NCBI GenBank assembly: GCA_021202015.1
Contig: JAJQDV010000053.1
Span: 1 to 33,849 of the forward strand
Length of the DNA stretch: 33,849 nt
Source: Clostridiales bacterium
GTDB lineage: Bacteria > Bacillota > Clostridia > Lachnospirales > Lachnospiraceae
Direction: 5' to 3'
Below, in pieces: positions 7,766 through 16,894 of this stretch; position 1 is the first letter of the stretch; each line of letters opens with the position of its first letter. A program made the position numbers and the translations under genes. The notes beneath the pieces were generated by a model. That model did not search any database and was not told the origin of the DNA. It saw nothing but the letters and a program-made list of their open reading frames with translations.

Positions 7766-7848
7766 CTTTTCTTTTCTCATAGAATTATACGGTTCATTCA
7801 GAACCACCTGTCTGCGATACAGTATCGACAGAACCTTCCCGAAACTGT

Positions 7849-8688
7849 CTACTTCACAGCGCCGGTAAGACCTTCCGCGAACTGCTTCTGCAGAACGAAG
7901 AATACAACCATGGTCGGGATGGAGCAGAACAGTACGCCCATCATCAGCCGGCCGTAATCGATCGTATATCCGCTGGAAAGGTTTGCAATCAGCATCGGCA
8001 TCGTCTGTGCGTCAGACTGTGTCAATACAACCTTCGGCCACAGGTAGGAGTTCCATGCGTTCATGAATGTGATAACCGCCGCGGCTGCGTAGGTCGATTT
8101 CATCATCGGCATATACATGCGGATGAAGATCCCGAACTCGCTCAGTCCGTCGATACGCGCCGCTTCCATCGTATCGAGCGGGAAACTTCGCGAGTTTTGT
8201 CGGAAGAACATGACGAGGAACGGCGTCGATATTGCCGGAAGCACGAAACCCCACATAGAGTTCAGCAGTCCTGCGGTGGACATCATCTTGAACAGCGGGA
8301 TCATCGTCGCCACCTGCGGAATCATCATGGCAAGGAGCAGGATTGTAAACAGCGTATCCTTCGCCTTGTCATGGTAAAGCTCGAATCCGAATCCGGCCAG
8401 CGAGCAGACAAACAGTGCAAGAACCGTCTGCAGGATGGCGTACTTGAAGGAGTTCCCCATCGCGCCGCCCAGATTCTGACTGGAAATCAGATTCTGGAAA
8501 TTCTGCAGTGCATAGGTTCCCGGAACGATACGGCCGCGCGCCACATCGATCGACTGGTTTGTCGCCGCAGAGACCATCCAGTAGAACGGGAATACGGATA
8601 CGAACGACACGATGATCAGGAAAACATAGGTCGGAATCAGCCGACGCTGAATCATGGATTTATTTTTCTTTTTAGTCACGCGTATCAC
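7849..8688 (-). CDS. Carbohydrate ABC transporter permease, MalG type
   Basis: A 279-residue membrane protein with six predicted helices. The EAA loop that docks the ATPase is seen as EAARIDGLSEFGIFIRMYMP (about residues 175-194). The usual family length is about 275-280. The GTG at 8688 overlaps the end of the upstream permease gene; a second GTG at 8679, preceded by AGGTGA, is an equally good start. It forms the translocation channel with the MalF-type partner and receives sugar from the lipoprotein encoded at 9764-11134. No ATPase gene is nearby, so a shared MsmK/UgpC-type ATPase encoded elsewhere is expected. Confidence 0.93.
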   Translation of the reverse strand: MIRVTKKKNKSMIQRRLIPTYVFLIIVSFVSVFPFYWMVSAATNQSIDVARGRIVPGTYALQNFQNLISSQNLGGAMGNSFKYAILQTVLALFVCSLAGFGFELYHDKAKDTLFTILLLAMMIPQVATMIPLFKMMSTAGLLNSMWGFVLPAISTPFLVMFFRQNSRSFPLDTMEAARIDGLSEFGIFIRMYMPMMKSTYAAAAVITFMNAWNSYLWPKVVLTQSDAQTMPMLIANLSSGYTIDYGRLMMGVLFCSIPTMVVFFVLQKQFAEGLTGAVK

Positions 8689-9571
8689 CTACTCTCATAT
8701 TAATCAAAGCCAGAATCGCTACCAGAATAAATACAAAGAACGACATGGCCGACGCATAACCGAAGTTCGCCACGCCGGTACCGAACGCACTGTTGTAAAT
8801 GTAATGCGACATCGTAATCGTGCTGTTGGCGGGACCGCCGTTTGTCAGGTTGACAGACTCGTCGAACAGCTGCAGCGTACCGTTGATGGACATGATCAAT
8901 GTCATGATGATCGTCGGTTTTAAAAGCGGGCAGGTGATGCGGAAGAACGTCTGCATGCCGTTGGCGCCGTCCACCTTTGCCGCTTCATACACGGAATACT
9001 CGATATTCTGAAGGCCGGCCAGATAGAACACCATGTTGTATCCGGTCCACCTCCAGATCAGCGCGATGATGATAACCGCCTTCGCGCTTCCCGGATTCCC
9101 CAGAAAATTGTATCCCGTGTCAAGAATGTGCAGGCTGGTCAGGATCGTGTTGATCAGGCCCTCTGTCGCGAACAGAGACTTGAAGATCAACGCGTAGGAA
9201 ACCAGCGACGTCGCGCACGGAAGAAATACGCAGGTACGGAACAGACCCTTGCATTTCAGATCCTTGTTATTCAGCATCTGTGCCAGCAGGATGGCCAGAA
9301 TCAGCATGATCGGCACCTGGATGACCAGATACAGGAACGTATTTCCAATGGACCGGACAAAAAGCTGATCCTTGAACATACGTACAAAGTTGTTAAAAAT
9401 CGGCTCATTCCAGACCATGCTGGCGCTGGAGCCTGTCTTTAACGACATGATAAAGGCGCGAACCATCGGATAAAAGCTCATGATCGCGATCAGAATGGTA
9501 GCCGGCAGCAGCCAGATCCATCCGGAGATCGACTGCTTCGCGAGCAATCCGAGTCCCTTTTTTTCTTTCAC
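8672..9571 (-). CDS. Carbohydrate ABC transporter permease, MalF type
   Basis: A 299-residue membrane protein with six predicted helices, the first at about 15-40. The EAA loop is EAAKVDGANGMQTFFRITCP (about 190-210), followed by LLKPT, as in MalF/UgpA permeases. The start is GTG at 9571 with AAGGGGG seven bases upstream. It overlaps the MalG-type gene by a few codons, so the two are co-translated. A stem-loop separates it from the binding-protein gene, as is common where the binding protein must be made in excess. Confidence 0.93.
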   Translation of the reverse strand: MKEKKGLGLLAKQSISGWIWLLPATILIAIMSFYPMVRAFIMSLKTGSSASMVWNEPIFNNFVRMFKDQLFVRSIGNTFLYLVIQVPIMLILAILLAQMLNNKDLKCKGLFRTCVFLPCATSLVSYALIFKSLFATEGLINTILTSLHILDTGYNFLGNPGSAKAVIIIALIWRWTGYNMVFYLAGLQNIEYSVYEAAKVDGANGMQTFFRITCPLLKPTIIMTLIMSINGTLQLFDESVNLTNGGPANSTITMSHYIYNSAFGTGVANFGYASAMSFFVFILVAILALINMRVGDTRD

Positions 9572-9677
9572 TTAAATTCCCCCTTACATAATGAATCGGG
9601 CAGAAGACGGTTTCAGTCCCCTGCTCGCTGCGCGGGCTGTGGGCGGAGTTCCCATGCGCAGCCCTGTGCATGAAACA

Positions 9678-9707
9678 GGCGGGGAAACGGAAAAACGTCT
9701 CCCCGCC
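9678..9707 (-). other. Intercistronic stem-loop between binding-protein and permease genes
   Basis: A GC-rich 12-bp stem with one mismatch (ggcggggaaacg/cgtctccccgcc) and a 6-base loop lies 57-86 bases past the binding-protein stop. No long T-run follows on the minus strand, so it is more likely an mRNA-stabilising or attenuating structure than a full terminator. The rest of the 192-base gap is GC-rich with a second weaker dyad near 9637-9666. Confidence 0.6.
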
Positions 9708-9763
9708 CTTGAAATCAGATTATGCGGTTAAATGTGCAAACCCCAACAGGCAATCCAGAGGGA

Positions 9764-11134
9764 TCAGTCAAGACCCATCTCGAATCTCAGCTGCGACTCG
9801 GCATTCTCAAGCTCTGATGTAACATCATTGCCATTGATAATGTTGATGATCGCCGCCGCCATATAAGTACGTGCGGAATAATGAGCGTCATTCTGCTCAA
9901 CAGTCGGAACATTCGACGTCATTTCTGCAATCTGCTGATAAATCGCAGTGTCGTTGAAGTACGCAACGCCCTCGCTGTATACGTCGGAATCACCGGCCGG
10001 TGCGTATGTCGTGACAACGCCGCCGTTCGTCAGAGCCTCATCATAGGTGATGGATGTGCCGGTCTCCTCATAGGAGCCGCCGCCGAACGTGTAAGCCAGG
10101 AAGTCAACCGCGAGATCATAGTTCGCGCAGTTCGCGGTGATGTACAGGGAAGAACCGCCGTTGGAAGCATAGCCCTCCTCGCCGCTGATCGTCGGCATCG
10201 TCGTGATCTCCCAGAGACCTTCGTTCTCAGCTACGCCCTCGATCGTGGGAATGATCCAGTTACCGTTGATCACGCCTGCTACCTGATCGCCCTGGATCGC
10301 GGTGTTCGTGTACTCTGTCCAGTCGTTTGTCAGCAGAAGGACATTGCGCTGGGACATCTCAACGATGAGATTGACAACCTCTACAAGCGTCTCATTGTCA
10401 GCGATGTACGGCTCGCCGTCCTGGAACTGGGAAACGCCCTCAGCCTGAAGCATCAGGTAAACCAGATCGTTGCCGTCGCCGTCCATGCAGAGCAGGTACT
10501 TGCCGGTCGCATTGTAAACAGCCTCGCCGATATCCATGAACTCCTCCCATGACACTCCGGTCAGGTCGTCGATCGTGTATCCGGCCTCCTCAAGAAGATC
10601 CACACGATAAGCCGCCACGCAGGTACCCGCGTCTACCGGCATACCGTAATGAACGCCGTCGATGGTCGAATAGTCGAGCTTCTCAGAAGAGAAGTCATCC
10701 CAGCTCACATCGGCGTCATTCACATCCTGCCATACATCCGGATAATTCGTGTAATACTGCTGGAAATAGTGATCCTGGAACAGTACGATGTCCGGAAGCT
10801 GATCATACGCGCTCTCACCGGTGGAAGCCACGTTCGTGATCAGGGTCTCAATATCGGATGACTGAGACTGCTCTACGATGTTCAGTACGAAATCCGGATC
10901 AACATTCTCCTGATAATCCTTCTCAGCCGCCTCAAGAGCCGGGATGTTGAAAGCCGGATCCCATGCATACACGGTCAGTGTGTGTCCGTCGTCAGAACCC
11001 CCTGTCGCAGTCTCGTCCGCAGCGCTCGTGTCTGTCGTACTGCTGCTGTCATCGCTGCTGCCGCAGCCTGCCATAGCGCCCATAGATACAACAAGTGCAC
11101 CTGCGAGCATAATTGAAATTACTTTCTTTTTCAT
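9764..11134 (-). CDS. Sugar ABC transporter substrate-binding lipoprotein
   Basis: A 456-residue lipoprotein with a clear signal and lipobox AMAGC (Cys23), a Ser/Asp/Thr-rich linker (about 25-50), then a family 1 solute-binding domain beginning at HTLTVYAWDPAFN. Length and the GTGKYLLCMDGDG and YASNGGSSLYI segments fit the MalE-like family 1 proteins of Clostridia. It delivers an oligosaccharide to the two permeases encoded next. The ATG at 11134 follows GAGGAGGAG. The sugar is not readable from the sequence; the neighbouring AraC regulator, hydrolase and Leloir genes make a galactose-containing glycan plausible. Confidence 0.92.
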   Translation of the reverse strand: MKKKVISIMLAGALVVSMGAMAGCGSSDDSSSTTDTSAADETATGGSDDGHTLTVYAWDPAFNIPALEAAEKDYQENVDPDFVLNIVEQSQSSDIETLITNVASTGESAYDQLPDIVLFQDHYFQQYYTNYPDVWQDVNDADVSWDDFSSEKLDYSTIDGVHYGMPVDAGTCVAAYRVDLLEEAGYTIDDLTGVSWEEFMDIGEAVYNATGKYLLCMDGDGNDLVYLMLQAEGVSQFQDGEPYIADNETLVEVVNLIVEMSQRNVLLLTNDWTEYTNTAIQGDQVAGVINGNWIIPTIEGVAENEGLWEITTMPTISGEEGYASNGGSSLYITANCANYDLAVDFLAYTFGGGSYEETGTSITYDEALTNGGVVTTYAPAGDSDVYSEGVAYFNDTAIYQQIAEMTSNVPTVEQNDAHYSARTYMAAAIINIINGNDVTSELENAESQLRFEMGLD

Positions 11135-11235
11135 GCGTTCTCCTCCTCATGAAATAATAAAATTTTGTATCGTGCGGCGCGCCTTTTGGTAACTATTGTG
11201 AAATTCCCAAACGGTAACCGCCATCACATGTGCAT

Positions 11236-11264
11236 ATTATACCAAAAGGGCTTTCAATATTGTT
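11236..11264 (-). promoter_or_regulatory. Promoter of the sugar importer operon
   Basis: A perfect TATAAT (minus strand, 11241-11236) has only a poor -35 at 17 bases (AACAAT, 11264-11259). Such promoters usually need an activator, and the AraC-family gene lies directly upstream. The leader to the ATG at 11134 is about 95 bases. Confidence 0.5.
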
Positions 11265-11319
11265 TGCATTTTCCTGCACAAAAGATGCGTATTCGATTTT
11301 TTATTGTGAAATCGTCCAA

Positions 11320-11370
11320 TAAAAAACAGAAAAACATGGGTTTTTTGACTATTATTTTAAAAAACCCATG
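11320..11370 (-). terminator. Rho-independent terminator after the AraC-family gene
   Basis: A perfect 12-bp stem (catgggtttttt at 11335-11346 with aaaaaacccatg at 11359-11370) and a 12-base loop is followed on the minus strand by TTTTTCTGTTTTTT. It separates the regulator gene from the importer promoter. Confidence 0.85.
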
Positions 11371-11396
11371 CTTTTTCACTATTTTCAGAAAATAAT

Positions 11397-12335
11397 CTAC
11401 CAGCCCTTCTCTACCATAATATTGAACTTCGAAAGCCTGCTCTCAAAATTCTCCGGTTTTTTTTTCCACTGGTAGGGGGAGGAGCCCGTGATCCGCTTGA
11501 AATTGCGGTTAAACGTGGACGTCGTGGTAAATCCGACCTTCACGGCGATCTCCTCCATGGAATACCCCGTCTTTTTGATCAGGTCGCAGGCCTTTCGTAT
11601 CCGGACCTGGTTCAGGTACTCGACCGGCGTCATGCCGATGATCTCCTCAAACAGACGGCGAAAATGAGACTCGCTCACATGGCAGACCGACGCGATCTCC
11701 GAGATCTTCATCGGGGAAGCGTAGTGCTTCCGGATATAATCGAGCGCGGGCCTCACCTGGTCAAAACCGGACTTCAGCCGGATGCCCTCCGATACCGGAG
11801 ACGCCCCGGCGTCCACCCTCGCCACATGGATCAGAAGAGCCAGCGAAAGCCCCCGGATACACTCCTTATACAGCGGATCCTTTTTGTTTCTCGTCTCGTC
11901 CAGGATGGAATGTACGATGTCGGCCAGCTCCGGCACCGCCCTCTCGCTGCCGAAGAAAGGCTTTTTATTGACCCTTTCCAGCATCTTCTGCTGAAACAGA
12001 ATATCGTCCGGATACATCGACTGCAGGATCTTTTCCGGATCGACAAACAGGTATTCCCAGTAGCTCTCCGTCCCCTCCGTGCTCAGCGTGTTGTGCGGAT
12101 AATTCGTCGGTATAACGCTGATCATGCCCGGCTGGTAGGGCAGATTGTCGTTCTCCATCTTCAGAATCCCGTTCCCGTACCGGCAGACGCCGATCTCCAT
12201 CAGATTGTGGAAATGCAGCGGACTGTCCTTCGAACCGTACTGTCTCTTCCAGTCTCCCCCCTGCAGGACGAGCAGGAACTCATTCTGCGGAACGTCATAA
12301 TATCTGAGTTCCACCTTCTCTTTTTCTTTTTTCAT
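11397..12335 (-). CDS. AraC-family transcriptional regulator
   Basis: A 312-residue protein. The N-terminal half is a cupin-like ligand-binding domain (about 10-150; segments HFHNLMEIGVCRYGNG and PGMISVIPTNYPHNT). The C-terminal 100 residues are the double helix-turn-helix of AraC/XylS proteins, with MKISEIASVCHVSESHFRRL and the signature GFTTTSTFNRNFKRITGSSP. The ATG at 12335 has AAAAGGTG eight bases before it and is chosen over a start 20 codons upstream that lacks a site. It most likely activates the adjacent importer operon on binding a sugar. It is read in the same direction as galE and the membrane protein gene, 92 bases after the latter. Confidence 0.92.
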   Translation of the reverse strand: MKKEKEKVELRYYDVPQNEFLLVLQGGDWKRQYGSKDSPLHFHNLMEIGVCRYGNGILKMENDNLPYQPGMISVIPTNYPHNTLSTEGTESYWEYLFVDPEKILQSMYPDDILFQQKMLERVNKKPFFGSERAVPELADIVHSILDETRNKKDPLYKECIRGLSLALLIHVARVDAGASPVSEGIRLKSGFDQVRPALDYIRKHYASPMKISEIASVCHVSESHFRRLFEEIIGMTPVEYLNQVRIRKACDLIKKTGYSMEEIAVKVGFTTTSTFNRNFKRITGSSPYQWKKKPENFESRLSKFNIMVEKGW

Positions 12336-12427
12336 TGTAAAAACACCTTTTCGATATAATTCACGCGACTTCCGGAAAGAGAAAACCATTTTCATCCATA
12401 TTTCCGCAATCCGCGAATCACAATCCT

Positions 12428-12940
12428 TTATTGCAGAAATACCTTCTGGGGATAGCGCAGCTTGAGAAAACGCAGCGTCTCCTCATCCAGATCCAGCAGC
12501 AGCTTGATCTTCTCTTCGTTCTGCGTGATGATCATCGTATAATACGGGATCCCCTCCTCGTAAGAGGTATAATCGTATTTTTTCAGATGCTCCGTCCCGC
12601 CCTTTTTCTTGTATTTCAATACCAGCTCGTGATCCGGCGGGGCGACAACCTCCAGGTTTTTATAATAGAGATAGTGCGCCGTACTGCGCCTCCTCTTTCC
12701 GCGGATGACGTCGATGCTGAACGCCTCGTTCTCAAAATTGTACTCGTAGGCGCGATCCGAGAAAAAAGTAAACATGTAATACAAAAACGCAAGACAGAAC
12801 GCCGGCAGGAAAAATGAGTTTGAAAAAATAATACCGCAAAGTACAAAGATAAACGCCAGAACCACCATCAGGGTTCCCAGCAGTTTTGAATTCTTCTTTT
12901 TTTTGCGCTGCACCTGCTGCGTCAGTTTAAAATCCATCAT
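12428..12940 (-). CDS. Small membrane protein of unknown function
   Basis: A 170-residue protein: basic N-terminus (QRKKKKNSK), two adjacent hydrophobic helices (about 22-65), then a soluble domain with SIDVIRGKRRRSTAHYLYYKNLEV and a C-terminal TLRFLKLRYPQKVFLQ. It vaguely resembles the DUF6106-type membrane proteins of Clostridia, which I cannot verify. The frame is open far upstream inside galE, but ATG 12940 follows AAAGGA and lies 52 bases after the galE stop. The link to galactose use is by position only. Confidence 0.7.
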   Translation of the reverse strand: MMDFKLTQQVQRKKKKNSKLLGTLMVVLAFIFVLCGIIFSNSFFLPAFCLAFLYYMFTFFSDRAYEYNFENEAFSIDVIRGKRRRSTAHYLYYKNLEVVAPPDHELVLKYKKKGGTEHLKKYDYTSYEEGIPYYTMIITQNEEKIKLLLDLDEETLRFLKLRYPQKVFLQ

Positions 12941-12992
12941 AGGGCGCAAGTCCTTTCTGTGATCTTCCCCGGATCCGGTACTCCCCTCGTCA

Positions 12993-14012
12993 TCATGCGT
13001 CCGCATATCCGTTCGGATTGCTGCTCTGCCATCTCCAGGAGTCGGCGCACATATCCTCGATGCCGTACTGCGCCTCCCAGCCGAGCTCCGCCTTCGCCTT
13101 CGCCGGATCGCAGTAGCACATGGCGATATCACCGGCGCGGCGGGGTTTGATCTGATAGTTGATCGCGTGGCCGCAGGCCTTCTCAAAGGCATGCACCACC
13201 TGCAGCACGCTGTAACCGTTTCCGGTGCCCAGATTATAGATGGACACGCCCTCTTTATCCGCCAGCTTTTCGATCGCTTTCACATGGCCGGCCGCCAGAT
13301 CCACAACATGGATGTAGTCGCGCACACCGGTTCCGTCCGGCGTGTCATAGTCGTCGCCAAACACGCCCAGGCATGAGAGCCTGCCGATCGCCACCTGCGC
13401 CACATAGGGGAGCAGATTGTTCGGAATCCCCTTCGGGTCCTCGCCGATCAGGCCGCTTTTGTGAGCGCCGATCGGATTAAAGTAGCGCAGCAACACCACG
13501 TTCCACTCCGTGTCGGAGGTGTGGATATCCGTCAGGATCTGCTCCAACATGCTCTTCGTCCAGCCGTAAGGGTTCGTGCAGATTCCCTTCGGGCATTCCT
13601 CCGTGATCGGGATGATCGCCGGATCCCCGTAAACCGTCGCGGACGAGCTGAAAATGATATTTTTGCAGCCATGCTTTCTCATCACGTCTGTCAGCACCAG
13701 GGTGCCGCCGATATTGTTGTGATAATACTCGATCGGTTTTTCAACGGACTCTCCTACCGCTTTCAGACCGGCGAAGTGGATCACCGCGTCGATCGGATTC
13801 TCTTCGAAAATTTTCGTCATCGCATCGCGGTCCAGAATATCCGCCCTGTAAAATTTCAGCTTCTTTCCCGTAATCTGCTGTACGCGGTCCAGCGCCTTCT
13901 CGCTGGAGTTGTACAGGTTATCGACTACGATCACGTCGTAGCCGGCGTTTAAAAGCTCCACACATGTATGGCTGCCGATGTAACCGGCGCCGCCCGTCAC
14001 CAATATGGTCAT
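12993..14012 (-). CDS. galE: UDP-glucose 4-epimerase
   Basis: A 339-residue protein, the normal GalE length. The Rossmann motif [11 protein letters not shown] is at the N-terminus, the catalytic serine region FSSSATVYG and the [10 protein letters not shown] (YxxxK) pair follow, and [10 protein letters not shown] is the family signature. It interconverts UDP-galactose and UDP-glucose in the cytoplasm with bound NAD, the last step of the Leloir pathway. The ATG at 14012 has AAGGAGGAG just upstream; a start nine codons earlier lacks a site. It ends the galK-galT-galE run, 86 bases after galT. Confidence 0.97.
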   Translation of the reverse strand: MTILVTGGAGYIGSHTCVELLNAGYDVIVVDNLYNSSEKALDRVQQITGKKLKFYRADILDRDAMTKIFEENPIDAVIHFAGLKAVGESVEKPIEYYHNNIGGTLVLTDVMRKHGCKNIIFSSSATVYGDPAIIPITEECPKGICTNPYGWTKSMLEQILTDIHTSDTEWNVVLLRYFNPIGAHKSGLIGEDPKGIPNNLLPYVAQVAIGRLSCLGVFGDDYDTPDGTGVRDYIHVVDLAAGHVKAIEKLADKEGVSIYNLGTGNGYSVLQVVHAFEKACGHAINYQIKPRRAGDIAMCYCDPAKAKAELGWEAQYGIEDMCADSWRWQSSNPNGYADA

Positions 14013-14098
14013 ATTCTCCTCCTTACTTAAACAGCACATCCTTTACAGTAAACGGAAATGTCTGCCGCGCAGTCATCACTGTCCATGAAAGCCGTTCA

Positions 14099-15610
14099 CT
14101 ATAAAACTGCCAGAAACCGGTCAAAGGCCGCCCGGCCCTCGTCGGTACATTTATAAACTCCGGCGTCCTCCAGCACCCTCACAAACACCTTCCCGATCTC
14201 ATCCTGCAGAATCGTATCCACATTCTCCGCGGTAAAGGTATAAACGTCCCGGAACGTATCGTACCAGTCAGCATGCTTTTCCAGCACTTCATCTGACCGC
14301 AGATCCTTTCCCTCCAGGATAAACTCCGCCATCCGCTCCATTTCGGACTGCAGCCGCGCCGGAAGCACGGCCAGTCCCATCACCTCGATCAGTCCGATAT
14401 TTTCCTTCTTGATATGATGAAGCTCCGCGTGCGGATGATAGACTCCGAGCGGACACTCTTCTGTCGTAATATTGTTCCGAAGCGCCAGATCGAGTTCAAA
14501 CAGCCCGTCCCTCATCCGGGCGATGGGCGTGATCGTATTGTGCGGCTCGCCGTCCGTCTCCGCAAAGAGAAAGGCGTCCGCGTCGGTATAACCGCGCCAT
14601 TTGCGCAGAATGTGATCCGCCAGATCGATGACCTTCTCGTCGTCCTTTCCACGGATACGGATCACGGACAGCGGCCAGTGCACGATCCCGGCCTCGATAT
14701 CCTCATATCCCGGAACCGTGAACGTTTTCTCCAGACCGGCCTTCTCCATGGCGAAGGTATACCGTCCGCCCTGAAAATGGTCATGGCTCAGGATCGACCC
14801 GCCCACGATCGGCAGATCCGCGTTCGACCCGAGAAAATAGTGCGGAAACTGCTTCACAAAATCAAAAAGCTTGCGGAATGCCGCCCGGTCGATCTTCATC
14901 GGGATATGCTGTCCGTTGAACACGATGCAGTGCTCATTGTAATAAACATACGGGGAATACTGAAATCCCCACTCGCTGCCGTTGATCGTGATCGGAATAA
15001 CGCGGTGGTTCTGCCTGGCCGGATGATTCACCCTGCCGGCATATCCGACATTCTCCATGCAGAGCTGGCATTTCGGGTAGGCCGACTGCTTCGCCAGCTT
15101 TGCCGCCGCGATCGCCTTCGGATCCTTCTCCGGCTTGCTCAGATTGATCGTAATATCAATATCCCCGTAACGGGACGGCGCCTTCCATTTGCGGTCCCTG
15201 GCGATACGGTCCTTCCGGATATAATTCGTCGCCACGCTGAACCTGTAATAGGCGTCCGTCGCCTGCCTGGGGCTTACCGCGTAATTCTCGCGGAATGTCC
15301 GGATCACCTCCGCCGGACGCGGCGTCAGGCAGTTCATCAGCTTCGTGTCAAACAGATCCCGCAAGACCACGCCGCCGTCCGCCAGCACGCCGGTCTCCAG
15401 CGCGTAATCCAGAAGATGCGCCAGCGTGTCCGCCAGATCGATCCCGGAGCCGTCCGCCGGTTTGATCCCGGGGCCATCCTCCGGCGCCTCATAGTCGTCC
15501 TTTTTCAACACTTCCAGAATCTGATTCGTACTGTAGATCCGCTCCTCCTCCGGAATCAGACCGGACTCAATCCCGTACTGAACCAGCCTGGCGATATATG
15601 TATCTGTCAT
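14099..15610 (-). CDS. galT: UDP-glucose--hexose-1-phosphate uridylyltransferase, class II
   Basis: A 503-residue protein, the length of the class II GalT found in Firmicutes (class I enzymes are near 350). Typical segments are NHPARQNHRVIPITINGSEW, GSILSHDHFQGGRY and MRDGLFELDLALRNNIT. It transfers UMP from UDP-glucose to galactose-1-phosphate. The ATG at 15610 follows AGGGAAGGGG; an upstream start nine codons earlier has no site. It starts 84 bases after galK and is followed by galE. Confidence 0.96.
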   Translation of the reverse strand: MTDTYIARLVQYGIESGLIPEEERIYSTNQILEVLKKDDYEAPEDGPGIKPADGSGIDLADTLAHLLDYALETGVLADGGVVLRDLFDTKLMNCLTPRPAEVIRTFRENYAVSPRQATDAYYRFSVATNYIRKDRIARDRKWKAPSRYGDIDITINLSKPEKDPKAIAAAKLAKQSAYPKCQLCMENVGYAGRVNHPARQNHRVIPITINGSEWGFQYSPYVYYNEHCIVFNGQHIPMKIDRAAFRKLFDFVKQFPHYFLGSNADLPIVGGSILSHDHFQGGRYTFAMEKAGLEKTFTVPGYEDIEAGIVHWPLSVIRIRGKDDEKVIDLADHILRKWRGYTDADAFLFAETDGEPHNTITPIARMRDGLFELDLALRNNITTEECPLGVYHPHAELHHIKKENIGLIEVMGLAVLPARLQSEMERMAEFILEGKDLRSDEVLEKHADWYDTFRDVYTFTAENVDTILQDEIGKVFVRVLEDAGVYKCTDEGRAAFDRFLAVL

Positions 15611-15694
15611 AATTCCCCTTCCCTTAATAAAAGGCAATGCTTACCGTTCCCGGGGATCCTGCAATCCTCCCCGGCGCCGAAATCACTGCAAACC

Positions 15695-16861
15695 TTATAA
15701 GACCCGGCCGCCGTCCCCGATCTCCACGACATAGAAATCCGCCGCGTAGCCGATCCTGTCCAGATAAACCTTCCCGACATTCCCGATAAACGCGTTGACA
15801 CAGTCCTCCCTCACAATGCTCACGGTACAGCCGCCGAAGCCGGCGCCGGTCATGCGGGAACCGATCACGCCCTCCTGTTCCCAGGCGGTCTCCACCAACG
15901 TGTCCAGCTCGACTCCGGTCACCTCGTAGTCATCCCGCAGGGAGACATGGGACGCGTTCATCAGCCTGCCGAATTCCTCCAGATCCCCCTTCTGAAGGAC
16001 CTCCACCGCCCGCAGCGTGCGCTGATTTTCATATACGGCATGCTTCGCACGGCGCCGTCTTACTTCGCTTTTGATCAGGTCCTTATTCGCCTCAAACTCT
16101 TCCTCCGTCAGCTCGCCCAGCGTCTGAATATCCAGCCTTTCCCGAAGCTCCGCCACGGCCTCTTCGCACTCGGCCCGGCGCTCGTTATACTTCGAATCGC
16201 CCAGTCCGCGCTTTTTGTTGCTGCAGGCAATGACGATCTTCGCGTCCTTTAACTCCAGCGGCACATAGGTGTAGGAGAGATCGCTGCAGTCGAGAAAAAT
16301 CGCGTGATCCTTTTTTCCCATCGCGATGGAAAACTGATCCATGATCCCGCAGTTCACCCCGATAAAATGATTCTCGCAATACTGGCCGTACAGAGCGATA
16401 TCCGTCATCGTCACCTCCTCATAACCGAACAGATCGCGCAGCATCACGCCGACCACGACCTCCACGGAGGACGAGGAGGACAGCCCGGAGCTGTTCGGGA
16501 TATTCCCATACAGCAGGATATCCATCCCCCGGTCGATGGGATAACCGTGATCCTGAAACGCCGCAACCACGCCGAGCGGATAATTCGTCCAGTCCGCCGC
16601 CTTCTCATAGACCAGATGATCCAGACTCCCCTCCACGATGCCGAGTTCCTCAAAGTTCTGAGAATAAAAGCGTATTTTCCTGTCGCCGCGCTTCCGGACA
16701 ACCGCATAGGTGCCGATGGTGAGCGCGCACGGAAACACATGTCCGCCGTTGTAATCGGTGTGCTCCCCGATCATATTCACCCGTCCGGGGGCAAAATATT
16801 TCCGGATGTCGCCCCCGTCTCCGAACTTCCGGATAAAATCCTGTGTCAACTGAGTTACCAT
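15695..16861 (-). CDS. galK: Galactokinase
   Basis: A 388-residue GHMP-superfamily kinase. The galactokinase signature GRVNMIGEHTDYNGG is near residue 31, the ATP loop is NSSGLSSSSSVEV, the catalytic Asp segment is GVNCGIMDQFS, and the C-terminal motif is GSRMTGAGFGGCTVS. It phosphorylates galactose at C1 using ATP. Of three near ATGs, the one at 16861 is best spaced from GGAGGG (seven bases). It begins only 33 bases after the purB stop with no terminator between, so it may be transcribed from the purine promoter. Confidence 0.97.
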   Translation of the reverse strand: MVTQLTQDFIRKFGDGGDIRKYFAPGRVNMIGEHTDYNGGHVFPCALTIGTYAVVRKRGDRKIRFYSQNFEELGIVEGSLDHLVYEKAADWTNYPLGVVAAFQDHGYPIDRGMDILLYGNIPNSSGLSSSSSVEVVVGVMLRDLFGYEEVTMTDIALYGQYCENHFIGVNCGIMDQFSIAMGKKDHAIFLDCSDLSYTYVPLELKDAKIVIACSNKKRGLGDSKYNERRAECEEAVAELRERLDIQTLGELTEEEFEANKDLIKSEVRRRRAKHAVYENQRTLRAVEVLQKGDLEEFGRLMNASHVSLRDDYEVTGVELDTLVETAWEQEGVIGSRMTGAGFGGCTVSIVREDCVNAFIGNVGKVYLDRIGYAADFYVVEIGDGGRVL

Positions 16862-16894
16862 AACCATACCCTCCAAAAAACAATATCTTCAACC

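Noticed and set aside
6391-7782. Long plus-strand open frame of 463 codons
   Set aside because: It is antisense to the hydrolase-like gene, has Arg/His/Ile-rich composition typical of shadow frames, and no ribosome binding site.
12941-13192. N-terminal extension of the small membrane protein gene into galE
   Set aside because: The extension is Arg/Ser/Pro-rich, lies in galE coding sequence, and a better start with a ribosome binding site exists at 12940.
14414-15700. Long plus-strand open frame of 428 codons
   Set aside because: It is antisense to galT, whose family match is certain; shadow composition.
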